Shown here one piece after another: positions 1 to 6,239 of a stretch of DNA of 6,239 nt. A program made the position numbers and the translations under genes. The first letter of the stretch is position 1. Each line of letters opens with the position of its first letter. Location of the stretch: positions 1-6,239 of the forward strand of contig CAMNIW010000084.1 in assembly GCA_946540675.1 (NCBI GenBank), in the 5' to 3' direction. The notes below the pieces were generated by a model. The model did not search any database and was not told where the DNA came from. It was given only the letters and a program-made list of their open reading frames with translations. The stretch is from an uncultured Clostridia bacterium (lineage in GTDB: Bacteria; Bacillota; Clostridia; Christensenellales; Borkfalkiaceae).

Positions 1-271
1 GCGGACATCCCTGTAGGCAGCCTCACATATATACGACTCGGGAACGCTTACTCCCCTATTAAAAACGCTCGAAAAAAAAGGATATATCGCCAGAGACAGG
101 AACAAGGAAGACGAGCGGGTGCGGGTGATAACCCTTACCGAAAAGGGCGAATCGCTTAAAGATAAGGCGGTATCCGTGCCGCCGTCGCTCGCAAAAGAAG
201 TATCCCTTACCGAAGACGAAGCAAAAACGCTCTATTCTTCGCTGTACAAAATCATCTCCGATCTCGGATAA
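1..271 (+). CDS. ohrR: OhrR-like MarR-family transcriptional regulator, 3' part, probable frameshift near its visible start
   Basis: This is the C-terminal part of a winged-helix regulator of the MarR superfamily. Members of the OhrR branch repress organic-hydroperoxide resistance genes and release DNA when a reactive N-terminal cysteine is oxidised. That cysteine would lie upstream of the window. From base 26 to the TAA at 269-271 the frame reads HIYDSGTLTPLLKTLEKKGY, the recognition helix with the DSGTLTP signature of OhrR. The wing follows at bases 92-148 (RDRNKEDERVRVITLTEKG), then LKDKAVSVPPSL, which resembles the matching segment of Bacillus OhrR, then a C-terminal dimerisation helix. 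This frame has a TAG at 14-16. The expected upstream residues (DIPVGSL) are instead read from bases 4-24 in another frame, so the gene seems broken, or the sequence has an indel, around bases 22-34. MarR family is secure; the OhrR subtype is likely, not proven. Confidence 0.78.
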
Positions 272-300
272 TACGCGCTTTTTGGCGCATACTTACCGCA

Positions 301-309
301 AAGGGGGGA
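301..309 (+). promoter_or_regulatory. Ribosome-binding site of the DUF1540 gene
   Basis: AAGGGGGGA lies 7-8 bases before the ATG at 317. This is a strong purine-rich Shine-Dalgarno match at normal spacing, and it supports translation of a gene short enough to be easily missed. The 45-base gap from the regulator's stop codon shows no convincing -35/-10 pair and no T-tailed hairpin, so read-through from the upstream gene is plausible. Confidence 0.75.
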
Positions 310-316
310 TAAAATT

Positions 317-463
317 ATGGACGTATGCAACAAAAGCATAAAATGCGAAGTCAGAGAATGCGAACACAACGTTTCGGGAAGAAATTGCTCGCTTAACTGC
401 GTAAAGATAGCCTGCGGCAACGCAGGGTGCTCTACCTGCGAGAGTTTCCGCAACAAATATTGA
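317..463 (+). CDS. DUF1540-type cysteine-rich small protein (48 aa)
   Basis: A 48-residue protein with eight cysteines at positions 4, 10, 15, 24, 28, 33, 38 and 41. The core reads IKCEVRECEHN, then a short loop, then CSLNCVKIACG, then CSTCESF. This matches the DUF1540 pattern of a C-x4-C-x-(H/Y)N opening, a central cysteine, an I-x-(V/C) strand and a closing C-x-(S/G)F motif. DUF1540 proteins are small Firmicutes proteins of unknown function. The cysteine pairs and histidine suggest a metal-bound or disulfide-rich fold, but that is inference. There is no signal peptide or membrane segment, so it should be cytoplasmic. The ATG start is fixed by a strong Shine-Dalgarno at 301-309. It lies 45 bases after the OhrR-like gene on the same strand, probably co-transcribed, and ends just before a terminator. 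Pairing with a thiol-based peroxide sensor makes a redox role possible but unproven. Confidence 0.82.
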   Translation: MDVCNKSIKCEVRECEHNVSGRNCSLNCVKIACGNAGCSTCESFRNKY

Positions 464-465
464 CC

Positions 466-495
466 TTTGCCGCAAACGGATACGTTTGCGGCAAA
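466..495. repeat. Perfect 13-bp inverted repeat just after the DUF1540 stop
   Basis: TTTGCCGCAAACG (466-478) and its exact reverse complement (483-495) are separated by a GATA loop. The hairpin starts two bases after the DUF1540 stop codon. It is followed on the plus strand by A residues (to 499), not T, and on the minus strand by no T-run, so it is not a standard intrinsic terminator. It may protect the 3' end of the mRNA or assist the terminator next to it. Confidence 0.7.
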
Positions 496-542
496 AAAAT
501 CGCCGTCCCGTTTCCGATTTTCGGAAACGGGACGGCTTTTTT
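493..542. terminator. Bidirectional Rho-independent terminator between convergent genes
   Basis: GCCGTCCCGTTTCCGA (502-517) and its exact complement (521-536) form a 16-bp GC-rich stem closed by a TTT loop. On the plus strand it is followed by six T (537-542), ending the regulator/DUF1540 transcript. On the minus strand it is followed, after two bases, by seven T (complement of A 493-499), ending the LRR-protein transcript about 30 bases after its stop codon. The convergent gene layout fits this double use. Confidence 0.93.
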
Positions 543-570
543 GTTGCTTCAAGCCTGCCGATAAGGCATT

Positions 571-747
571 TTATTCGCCGTCATAGTTATAGATGACTTT
601 CGCTTTGCTGAGTCCGGTCGTGATATAGATAAATCCTATACCGCTCGACGAAGGCTTCGTGTTCCATACGCTCTCGGAGTTGTAATTCATCTCGGGCGAT
701 CTGAAACAAATGGTCTGCTCTTCGGTCCAATCCGAGAAACAGAGACT
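571..747 (-). other. C-terminal cap of the BspA-like protein
   Basis: After the last repeat (F1824) the sequence changes to SDWTEEQTICF, a loop with a single W at 1848, then KAKVIYNYDGE and the stop codon. This fits the usual ending of BspA-like proteins in Clostridia: F-x-x-W-T-x-x-Q-T-I, one or two tryptophans, then A-x-(V/I)-x-(W/Y)-x-Y at the end. The protein therefore ends naturally here rather than by a chance stop. No sorting signal or transmembrane segment follows. Confidence 0.68.
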
Positions 748-3700
748 TCCGAACGTCGTAACCGATTCGGGGATAATTATCTTTTCGATCGAAGTGGTGT
801 GCAGGAACGCGCTTGCGCCTATCGATTTAAGCGATTCGGGGAGAGTTATCTCGCTGAGCGCGTCGCAGTATTCGAAAGCGTGCTGACCTATCGTCTTCAA
901 TCCTTCGGGAAGGACGACCTTTTCAAGAGCCGCGCAGTTTGCGAAAACGTAGTCCGCAAGTTTGGCGAGAGTGAGAGTTTTCGCGTACTCGCCGACTACT
1001 CCTTTTATCTCGACCGAAGTTATGCCCGTGCCGTCGAAAGCGTGCGTTCCGATAAGTTCGACGTTTTCGGGGATCACGAGATCTCCCGTGAGCGAAATAC
1101 AATCCTTAAACGCGTTGTTGCCTATCTCTTTGAGCATCTCGCCGAAATAGATCTTCGTGACGTTCGTGTTGCCGGCGAACGCGTCGCTCGCAATGACCGC
1201 CGCATAGGACGGTATCTCCGTTTCGCCCTTTACGAGTCCGCCGAGATTGGTGAGAAGGACGTCGTCAACAAACACGAATCCGTTTTCGTCGACAAAGTAA
1301 GGAAGATCGCCCGGAACGACGAGTTCGGTAAGGGACGTCATACCCTTGAACGCCGTAACGCCTTTATCGTAGCGGTCGGAGTTGGCGTACTTGGTTTCTC
1401 CGAGAGAAGTTATGCCGGAGTGAAGAATTATCGTTTCGATAGATTCGCACCCTGCGAACACTTCGGGAGCGAGAGTCGTTACGTTTTCGGAGACTCTGAA
1501 CGTTCCGTTGTCCGCTCTGAACTTCTTACAACCCGAGAAAGCCTTTTCTCCGAGAGTCTTGATACCGTCGGGTATGGCGAGATATTCAAGGCTCTCACAG
1601 CCGGCGAACGCTTCTTTCTTGATTCCGCCGTCCGCAATTCCTGCGGGAAGCGAGTTGGCGACGAACTCGGTATTGCTCTCGTAATAGCCTACGTTTTCAA
1701 GGCTCGTGCAGCCTTTGAACATCGCTTCGGCTATATTCGCGAGATTTCTCGGAAGCACTACGTCGGTAAGTTCGGTACAGTTCTCGAATACTCCGTTATA
1801 GATGAATCCGGGATTGCCGAGCGTTACGTTGGAAAGTTTGGTGCCGTAGAAGGCGTTTACGCCGAAGAGCATCGTTCCGTCGGGGAATTCGTTGATCTTG
1901 ACCGTTCCGTCTTCCTGAACGAATTCGAGAGTGTCGAGAGACGAACACTTATAGAACAGTCTGCCCGACATATAGTCGACTTTGCCCCTGAACGTTACTT
2001 TTTGGAGATTTTCGCACTCGGCGAATACCGAGAAGTAAATCGCGTCGCTTGTGGCCGCTAAATCCGCTACCGTCCTGCCGTCAGTGCTATTGTTGGCTCC
2101 GAGAAGGACGCCGCCCGGAAGCGAAACCGAAGTAAGTCCCGATTTAGAAAAGGCGTTGGCGCATATAAGCGTTACGTTGTCGGGAATATCTATCTGTTCG
2201 AGAGCGGTACAGCCGCTGAACGCGCCGTAACCTATGCTCGTGAGCGCGTTGCCGTCGTATGCGACGGTCTTAAGCGACTTACAGTTCGCGAAGACGTCGC
2301 CGTAATAGGTCGTGCCCGCGGTAGAAGAGGCTTTTTCGTAGTTTTCGCCGAGTTTGGTTACTTTGGCGGGGATCCTTACGGACACGAGTCCGGTTTCCGC
2401 AAACGCGCAACCGCCTATCTTGTCGACGTCTCTGCCGAAAATGACCGATTTGAGCGAAGCGCACTTATTGAACGCACACGCGGGTATCGTCGTAAGCGAA
2501 TCGGGAAGAGTTATGCTTCCGAGCGAAGTACAACCGTAGAAGGCGTACGCGCCGAGATCGGAAAGTTGGCTCGTTCCCGCAAAAGTCACGGATTTGAGTT
2601 CCGTACAGCCGGCAAACGCATAAGCGCCCGTCTTCTTTACGCTTGCGGGGATAACGAGATTTTCTATCTCCGTGTGGTTTTCAAAAGCCCTTTCGCTTAT
2701 TTCGGTTATGCCGTCGGGTATCTCGACGGTAGCGCCGAGATCGCCGTAAGCGTACCTTATCGCCGTTACGCCGTCGGCGGACTTATTGTAAATCATCGGT
2801 CTGCTGTCGCCTGCGTCGAACGTGTCGCCGAGATTTGCGTTTTCGGCGTGTACGGTCATCTCGTTTATCGATTTGCAAGCCGTGAACACTCCGTCAATGC
2901 CGGCGACGGACTTGGACAAATACACCTTTTCGAGCGAAGTACAGTTCATAAACAGGCTGCCTTCGGGCGTATATACGCCGCTTTCCGCATTGGTTTCGGG
3001 GAAATCGAACTCGGTAAGTCCCGTATCCGCAAAGGCGTACTGACCGAAGCCGTACGTGACGTTGACGGTTACCGTTTTCGGGAAAAATCCCGAAGTCTTG
3101 TACGTATACGTATAGGTGCTTCCGATAGAAGTCTTGTCTTCCGCGTCTTTAAGGAAGACTATTTTCTTCAGATTGTCCGCGTGTGCGAACGCCTGTTTGT
3201 CTATTACCTTTACCGTTTCGGGAACGCGGAATTCTTCTTCGCCCGTGGCCTGTTTGGTGCGGGACACTCCGGAACTCGCAAACGCGCTTTCGCCGATATA
3301 CACTATCTGAGTTCCTTCGGGGAATTCGACTTCTTCAAGCGCGACCGTTCCGATGAACGCGGCGTTCGGGATAGTCGTCAAAGACGTCGGGATCGTTATC
3401 TTCTTTATGCCCGAAAACGCGAACGCGTAGTTGCCGAGTTTGGTAAGCGCGTAGGTTCCGTCCGCCTTGGTTTTGAACGTAACTTCGGCAAGATCGGAAA
3501 CCGTATTCGTTATCTCAGGTTGAAGCGAACCGACAGTGGATATCGGGCTCGCGCCGTATCCCTTGAAGGCGTACGCGCCTATCTCGGTTACCGTGGACGG
3601 AATTTCTATGCTCTTTAGTCCGACGGTAAGGGTCGGATCTTCTTTTTGCGCCAGCGCGTCTTCGGAAGCGACTTCGAAGGCGTAAGAGCCGATCTTAACC

Positions 3701-6239
3701 GTATATTCGGGAAGATCTATGTGCGTAAGTTTCGGACAGCCGTGGAATACGCCTTCGGGAGTGGTCGTTCCGCCTATACCGGGGCGTGGTCCGCTGCTTG
3801 TGGGCGCGTCCGCAATGGTAAGCGTGTCGGACGCCGTTCTCTCGCCCGTAAACAATACTGTTTCGAGAGATTTACAATTGTAGAACGCCTTTGCGTTAAT
3901 ATTCTTTACGGTCTTGGGGATAACCACCTTTTCAAGGGCGGACGCGTTGGCGAACATACTCGCCGCCACAGCCGTGAAACCTTCGGAAAGTTCGACTTCC
4001 GTAAGCGTCGCGGCACCCGAGAATACGTTGGTACCGACGTTGGTCGCCGCGGTCGAAGTGAATTTGACCTTGGTTATCTGTTTGTTGTTCATAAACGCTT
4101 CGTTCCAGAGTTTTGTAACCGTTGAAGGAACTTCCACTTCTCCATTGTATCCGCTCATTTCCGAAACGGGTCTTACGCCCTTGGGCGCAAACACGAGTTC
4201 GGTGGCGACGCCGTTCTTTTTGAAGTAGAGAACGCCCGCCGCGTCCGTATACCAGTTGACGTTGCCTTCCGCTACCGTAAGCGAATAGAGTTCGTCACAG
4301 CCCTTGAAGACGTTCATCGCGGTGAGATTTCCGCCGGCGTTTACGGTACCCATAGTCGCCGCCGTCGCGGGGATCGTCGCTTTTTTGAGCGGAGTCGATT
4401 CAAACGCGTTGTCGCCGATCACCGTTACCGTTTCAGGCAAAACTATCTCCGTCAAAGCGGTGCCCGCAAAAGCCCTTTTACCTATCGTGAGCAAGGTTTC
4501 CGGTTCTCTCCCTTCTTCGAACACCACCCCCGCGAGTTTGCGACAGTTGTTGAACGCGTCGTCGCCGATCTCGGTAACGTGTTTGTTGATCGTGACTTCG
4601 GTAATATTCTTGTTTCTGAAAACGCCCGAACCTATCTTGGTGACCGTGGCGGGGATCTCGTAGTTGCCCGTCTTGCCGTTAGGATAATAAACTATGGTCG
4701 TTATGGCGTTGTCGAACAAAACGTCGTCTACGGATTTATAGTTGGTATTTTCCGGATCGAGATTTATTTCCTGAAGGTTAGAGCCGAAAATGCCGTTTAC
4801 TTCGACTAATCCGAAGTCCTTGCCTATATTAAGGACTTCGACGCCCATTTCGGGCGTGAACGCGCCGGTCGCGAAATCGATTTCGGCTCCGCTGTTTACG
4901 GTTACCGTTTTAAGAAGCGGTATCTCGTCGAACGCGCCTTTGCCGAGAGTTTTAAGTCTTCTCGGAAGAGTTATCTCTTTGAGCGCGGCGCACTTATAGA
5001 ACGCTTCTTCGCCGACGGTAAGATCCTTATAGTTGTCGGAGTCGGTTCCGAAGTCCACAGTTTCTAACCTGTAACTTTCGCTGAAACCGCCCTTTTCGAT
5101 GTTTTCAACGTATTCGGGGATATTGAGCGCGGTAAGATATCTGCACGCCCAGAAAGCCCTTTCGCCTATCGTGTTTATGCCGGACGATACGGTATAAACG
5201 CCGTATGCGTCGTTGCCCCTGTACGCCTGCGGCGCAAAGAGCGCTTTCGTTCCGTCGGAAGAACAAAGCACGCCGTCTTTCGACGTGAAGTTTCCCCCTT
5301 CGCCGTCTACGTATACCGCTTCGAGATTGGTACAGCCGTAGAATATATCCCTGTTGAAGTTTTTGTCGAGACGTCCGGGCAAAGTCATTTCCAAAAGGTT
5401 ATAACAGCCGTTGAACGCCTTTGCGTCTATCGTAAGCGGCTGTTCTTCGCCTTCGAGCGTCTTGGCAAACCTTACTTTGGTAAGATTTTTGCTGTAATAG
5501 AACGCCGCCGCATTGATATTCTTTACGCTTGCCGCTATCGTCACGTCGGTAAGCAAGGAATTGGAAAATACGCTTGCCGGCAACACTTCCGTTCCTTCGG
5601 GTATGACGTACGCGCCGCTTCTCGCTATCGGGAAGTATTTGAGTTCGTAGCCGTTGAACTCGTTGTCGTAGAAAAGTACGCCGTCTTTGGACTCGTATCT
5701 GCCTACGGCGGCTTCCGCTACGACGGTATCGTCGGGATAAGCCGCTTTTGCGTCGTATATCTCTACGTCGTTAAGGTTGGTACAGTTAAGGAACGCCGTT
5801 CCCACTTCTATGTTGACTATGGTGTCGGGGATCTCGATTTTCAAGAGATTCGCCTTGCCCATAAACGCCTGACCTTCGACCGTGGAAACGAGTTTTCCGT
5901 TATACGAAGCGGGAATTTTTACTCCGCTTACGGCATCTATGCCCGCGTCGCCCATTACCGAATAAGTTCCGTCGGAAAGTTCGACGTATCTCAGTATGTT
6001 TATCCAGGAAGCGACAAGGCTTCTGCCGGAAAGTTCCTTCCACTCGGTAACGCCGTTGCCGTAAAGGTCGGTAAAGCGCGTGCCTTTGCCGTTTTTCTCG
6101 GTGAACCAACCGCCGAACGCCTTGGTCGGGTCGGAAGATTGCGGTACGGGAAGAGTAAAGTCGCGCATATACGCCACTTTGAGCTCGTCTTCCGTAGGCG
6201 CAGGCACAAACTCTCCCCCGTTATCCGTGTCGAGAGTTA
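571..6239 (-). CDS. Giant BspA-like leucine-rich-repeat surface protein with N-terminal InlB-B-repeat-like domain (5' end outside window)
   Basis: One open frame runs from the right edge to the TAA at 571-573, giving at least 1,888 residues. In the numbering used here residue 1 is the GTG codon at 6205-6207. Domains in order: an InlB-B-repeat/Flg_new-like module ending near residue 60; an entry segment at about 71-104 (DGTYSV, then IPASYNGK); a BspA-type LRR array at about 105-1825; and a C-terminal cap at about 1821-1878. BspA-like proteins are exported and bind host proteins, mucus components or other cells; the ligand here cannot be read from the sequence. The GTG has a purine-rich GGGGGAG five bases upstream, but it is unlikely to be the true start. 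The frame stays open through it, the ten residues before it (TLDTDNGGEF) complete the Flg_new-like motif, and no signal peptide follows it. The visible C terminus has no LPXTG motif, SLH domain or membrane helix, so any anchor must be at the missing N terminus, or the protein is released. The family is certain; the role is inferred. Confidence 0.95.
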   Translation of the reverse strand, partial: TLDTDNGGEFVPAPTEDELKVAYMRDFTLPVPQSSDPTKAFGGWFTEKNGKGTRFTDLYGNGVTEWKELSGRSLVASWINILRYVELSDGTYSVMGDAGIDAVSGVKIPASYNGKLVSTVEGQAFMGKANLLKIEIPDTIVNIEVGTAFLNCTNLNDVEIYDAKAAYPDDTVVAEAAVGRYESKDGVLFYDNEFNGYELKYFPIARSGAYVIPEGTEVLPASVFSNSLLTDVTIAASVKNINAAAFYYSKNLTKVRFAKTLEGEEQPLTIDAKAFNGCYNLLEMTLPGRLDKNFNRDIFYGCTNLEAVYVDGEGGNFTSKDGVLCSSDGTKALFAPQAYRGNDAYGVYTVSSGINTIGERAFWACRYLTALNIPEYVENIEKGGFSESYRLETVDFGTDSDNYKDLTVGEEAFYKCAALKEITLPRRLKTLGKGAFDEIPLLKTVTVNSGAEIDFATGAFTPEMGVEVLNIGKDFGLVEVNGIFGSNLQEINLDPENTNYKSVDDVLFDNAITTIVYYPNGKTGNYEIPATVTKIGSGVFRNKNITEVTINKHVTEIGDDAFNNCRKLAGVVFEEGREPETLLTIGKRAFAGTALTEIVLPETVTVIGDNAFESTPLKKATIPATAATMGTVNAGGNLTAMNVFKGCDELYSLTVAEGNVNWYTDAAGVLYFKKNGVATELVFAPKGVRPVSEMSGYNGEVEVPSTVTKLWNEAFMNNKQITKVKFTSTAATNVGTNVFSGAATLTEVELSEGFTAVAASMFANASALEKVVIPKTVKNINAKAFYNCKSLETVLFTGERTASDTLTIADAPTSSGPRPGIGGTTTPEGVFHGCPKLTHIDLPEYTVKIGSYAFEVASEDALAQKEDPTLTVGLKSIEIPSTVTEIGAYAFKGYGASPISTVGSLQPEITNTVSDLAEVTFKTKADGTYALTKLGNYAFAFSGIKKITIPTSLTTIPNAAFIGTVALEEVEFPEGTQIVYIGESAFASSGVSRTKQATGEEEFRVPETVKVIDKQAFAHADNLKKIVFLKDAEDKTSIGSTYTYTYKTSGFFPKTVTVNVTYGFGQYAFADTGLTEFDFPETNAESGVYTPEGSLFMNCTSLEKVYLSKSVAGIDGVFTACKSINEMTVHAENANLGDTFDAGDSRPMIYNKSADGVTAIRYAYGDLGATVEIPDGITEISERAFENHTEIENLVIPASVKKTGAYAFAGCTELKSVTFAGTSQLSDLGAYAFYGCTSLGSITLPDSLTTIPACAFNKCASLKSVIFGRDVDKIGGCAFAETGLVSVRIPAKVTKLGENYEKASSTAGTTYYGDVFANCKSLKTVAYDGNALTSIGYGAFSGCTALEQIDIPDNVTLICANAFSKSGLTSVSLPGGVLLGANNSTDGRTVADLAATSDAIYFSVFAECENLQKVTFRGKVDYMSGRLFYKCSSLDTLEFVQEDGTVKINEFPDGTMLFGVNAFYGTKLSNVTLGNPGFIYNGVFENCTELTDVVLPRNLANIAEAMFKGCTSLENVGYYESNTEFVANSLPAGIADGGIKKEAFAGCESLEYLAIPDGIKTLGEKAFSGCKKFRADNGTFRVSENVTTLAPEVFAGCESIETIILHSGITSLGETKYANSDRYDKGVTAFKGMTSLTELVVPGDLPYFVDENGFVFVDDVLLTNLGGLVKGETEIPSYAAVIASDAFAGNTNVTKIYFGEMLKEIGNNAFKDCISLTGDLVIPENVELIGTHAFDGTGITSVEIKGVVGEYAKTLTLAKLADYVFANCAALEKVVLPEGLKTIGQHAFEYCDALSEITLPESLKSIGASAFLHTTSIEKIIIPESVTTFGSLCFSDWTEEQTICFRSPEMNYNSESVWNTKPSSSGIGFIYITTGLSKAKVIYNYDGE
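733..5895 (-). repeat. Tandem BspA-type leucine-rich repeats (LRR_5-like), about 55 units
   Basis: The array is built on a unit of about 23 residues with the pattern I/L-P-x-x-V-x-x-I-G-x-x-A-F-x-x-C-x-x-L-x-x-V, as in IPASVKKTGAYAFAGCTELK (residues 1187-1206). Counting the conserved A/V/M-F anchor by eye gives about 55 units, from F115 to F1824. Many units carry NC or GC right after the F, the asparagine/cysteine position of the LRR ladder. Strands of the type V-x-(I/L)-P alternate often with strands of the type V-x-F. Spacing is disturbed by loop insertions and by the DGVLF modules. The repeats are diverged at DNA level rather than near-identical copies. Confidence 0.93.
1210..5697 (-). repeat. 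Six recurring 'DGVLF' modules within the LRR array
   Basis: The LRR rhythm is broken by a module of roughly 30-45 residues with the pattern Y/F-x-(S/T)-x-DGVL(F/Y), a variable turn, a hydrophobic strand ending in (Y/F)-(F/Y/A)-P, a short turn, and a return strand (V/Y)-x-IP leading into the next repeat. Copies lie at 5599-5697 (SKDGVLFYD), 5176-5295 (SKDGVLCSS), 4651-4740 (SVDDVLFDN), 4126-4254 (DAAGVLYFK), 2716-2796 (SADGVTAIR, degenerate) and 1210-1299 (VDENGFVFVDDVLL, reduced). Such modules are a known part of BspA-like proteins, probably acting as spacers or strand caps. The four N-terminal copies are well kept and the two C-terminal ones have decayed. Confidence 0.75.
6028..6239 (-). other. 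InlB B-repeat / Flg_new-like domain at the visible N terminus
   Basis: The module runs from TLDTDNGGEF, encoded at 6208-6237, through FTLPVP (residues 17-22), AFGGWFTEKNGKGTRFTD (residues 30-47) and VTEWKE (53-58). This follows the known order of the Listeria-Bacteroides repeat: a strand of V-T-(F/L)-D-T-(N/D)-GG, then LP-x-P, then the F-x-GW(Y/F)-T-(x)n-G-T-x-(F/Y) core, and a final tryptophan. Such domains form small beta-grasp stalks on Gram-positive surface proteins. The window edge cuts its first strand, so more copies may precede it. Confidence 0.72.

Noticed and set aside
272..291. Possible hairpin GCGC-TTTTTG-GCGC between the regulator and the DUF1540 gene
   Set aside because: The stem is only four base pairs plus a mismatch, the T residues lie in the loop and not after the stem, and there is no T-tail, so it does not qualify as a terminator.
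310..315. TAAAAT just before the DUF1540 start as a -10 box
   Set aside because: It ends immediately before the ATG and overlaps the RBS spacer, so a transcript from it could not include the ribosome-binding site. There is also no -35 element at the right distance.
232..552. Minus-strand open frame of 106 codons across the DUF1540 gene and terminator
   Set aside because: It would read straight through both hairpins, has no family resemblance, and overlaps a plus-strand gene with a strong RBS and a recognisable cysteine pattern.
799..2061. Long plus-strand open frame (420 codons) opposite the LRR gene, with others at 2566-3618 and 3646-4125
   Set aside because: All three are in exact codon register with the minus-strand gene, so they stay open simply because that gene avoids TTA, CTA and TCA codons there. 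Their translations are rich in R, V, F and Y with no recognisable domain, and the minus-strand LRR pattern runs unbroken through them.
571..6239. Tandem repeats considered as a CRISPR array or DNA satellite
   Set aside because: The periodicity is at the protein level, about 69 bases per LRR with heavy base divergence. There are no identical direct repeats with unique spacers and no cas genes.

Overview
The window looks like chromosomal DNA from a low-to-mid GC Gram-positive anaerobe, most likely a gut Clostridia-type Bacillota. This rests on three things read from the sequence: an OhrR/MarR-type regulator, a DUF1540-type cysteine-rich miniprotein (a family typical of Firmicutes), and a very long BspA-type leucine-rich-repeat surface protein of the kind these bacteria carry. 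No rRNA, tRNA, CRISPR or transposon is visible, so the taxonomic call is an inference.

Layout, left to right. Bases 1-271 (+) hold the 3' part of an OhrR-like redox regulator. Its start lies outside the window and its frame appears broken in the first 35 bases. After a 45-base gap with a strong ribosome-binding site comes a 48-residue protein with eight cysteines (317-463, +), recognisable as a DUF1540 protein. Bases 464-570 are a compact convergent intergenic region with two adjacent perfect hairpins. The second has T-runs on both sides in the correct sense and is a textbook bidirectional intrinsic terminator.

The rest (571-6239, -), about nine-tenths of the window, is one gene read leftward and open through the right edge. 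Its visible 1,888 residues start with an InlB-B-repeat/Flg_new-like domain, continue as about 55 BspA-type LRRs (LRR_5), and finish with a C-terminal cap. The protein is almost certainly exported, but its signal peptide or anchor would lie beyond the right edge. The LRR array contains recurring 'DGVLF' modules, higher-order duplicated units and loop insertions at one equivalent position.

The regulator and DUF1540 gene run together and may form a small redox-related operon. The surface protein converges on them from an independent transcript. I do not see a clearly new system. The points most worth checking are the broken regulator frame, the regulator-miniprotein pairing, and the internal architecture of the giant LRR protein.
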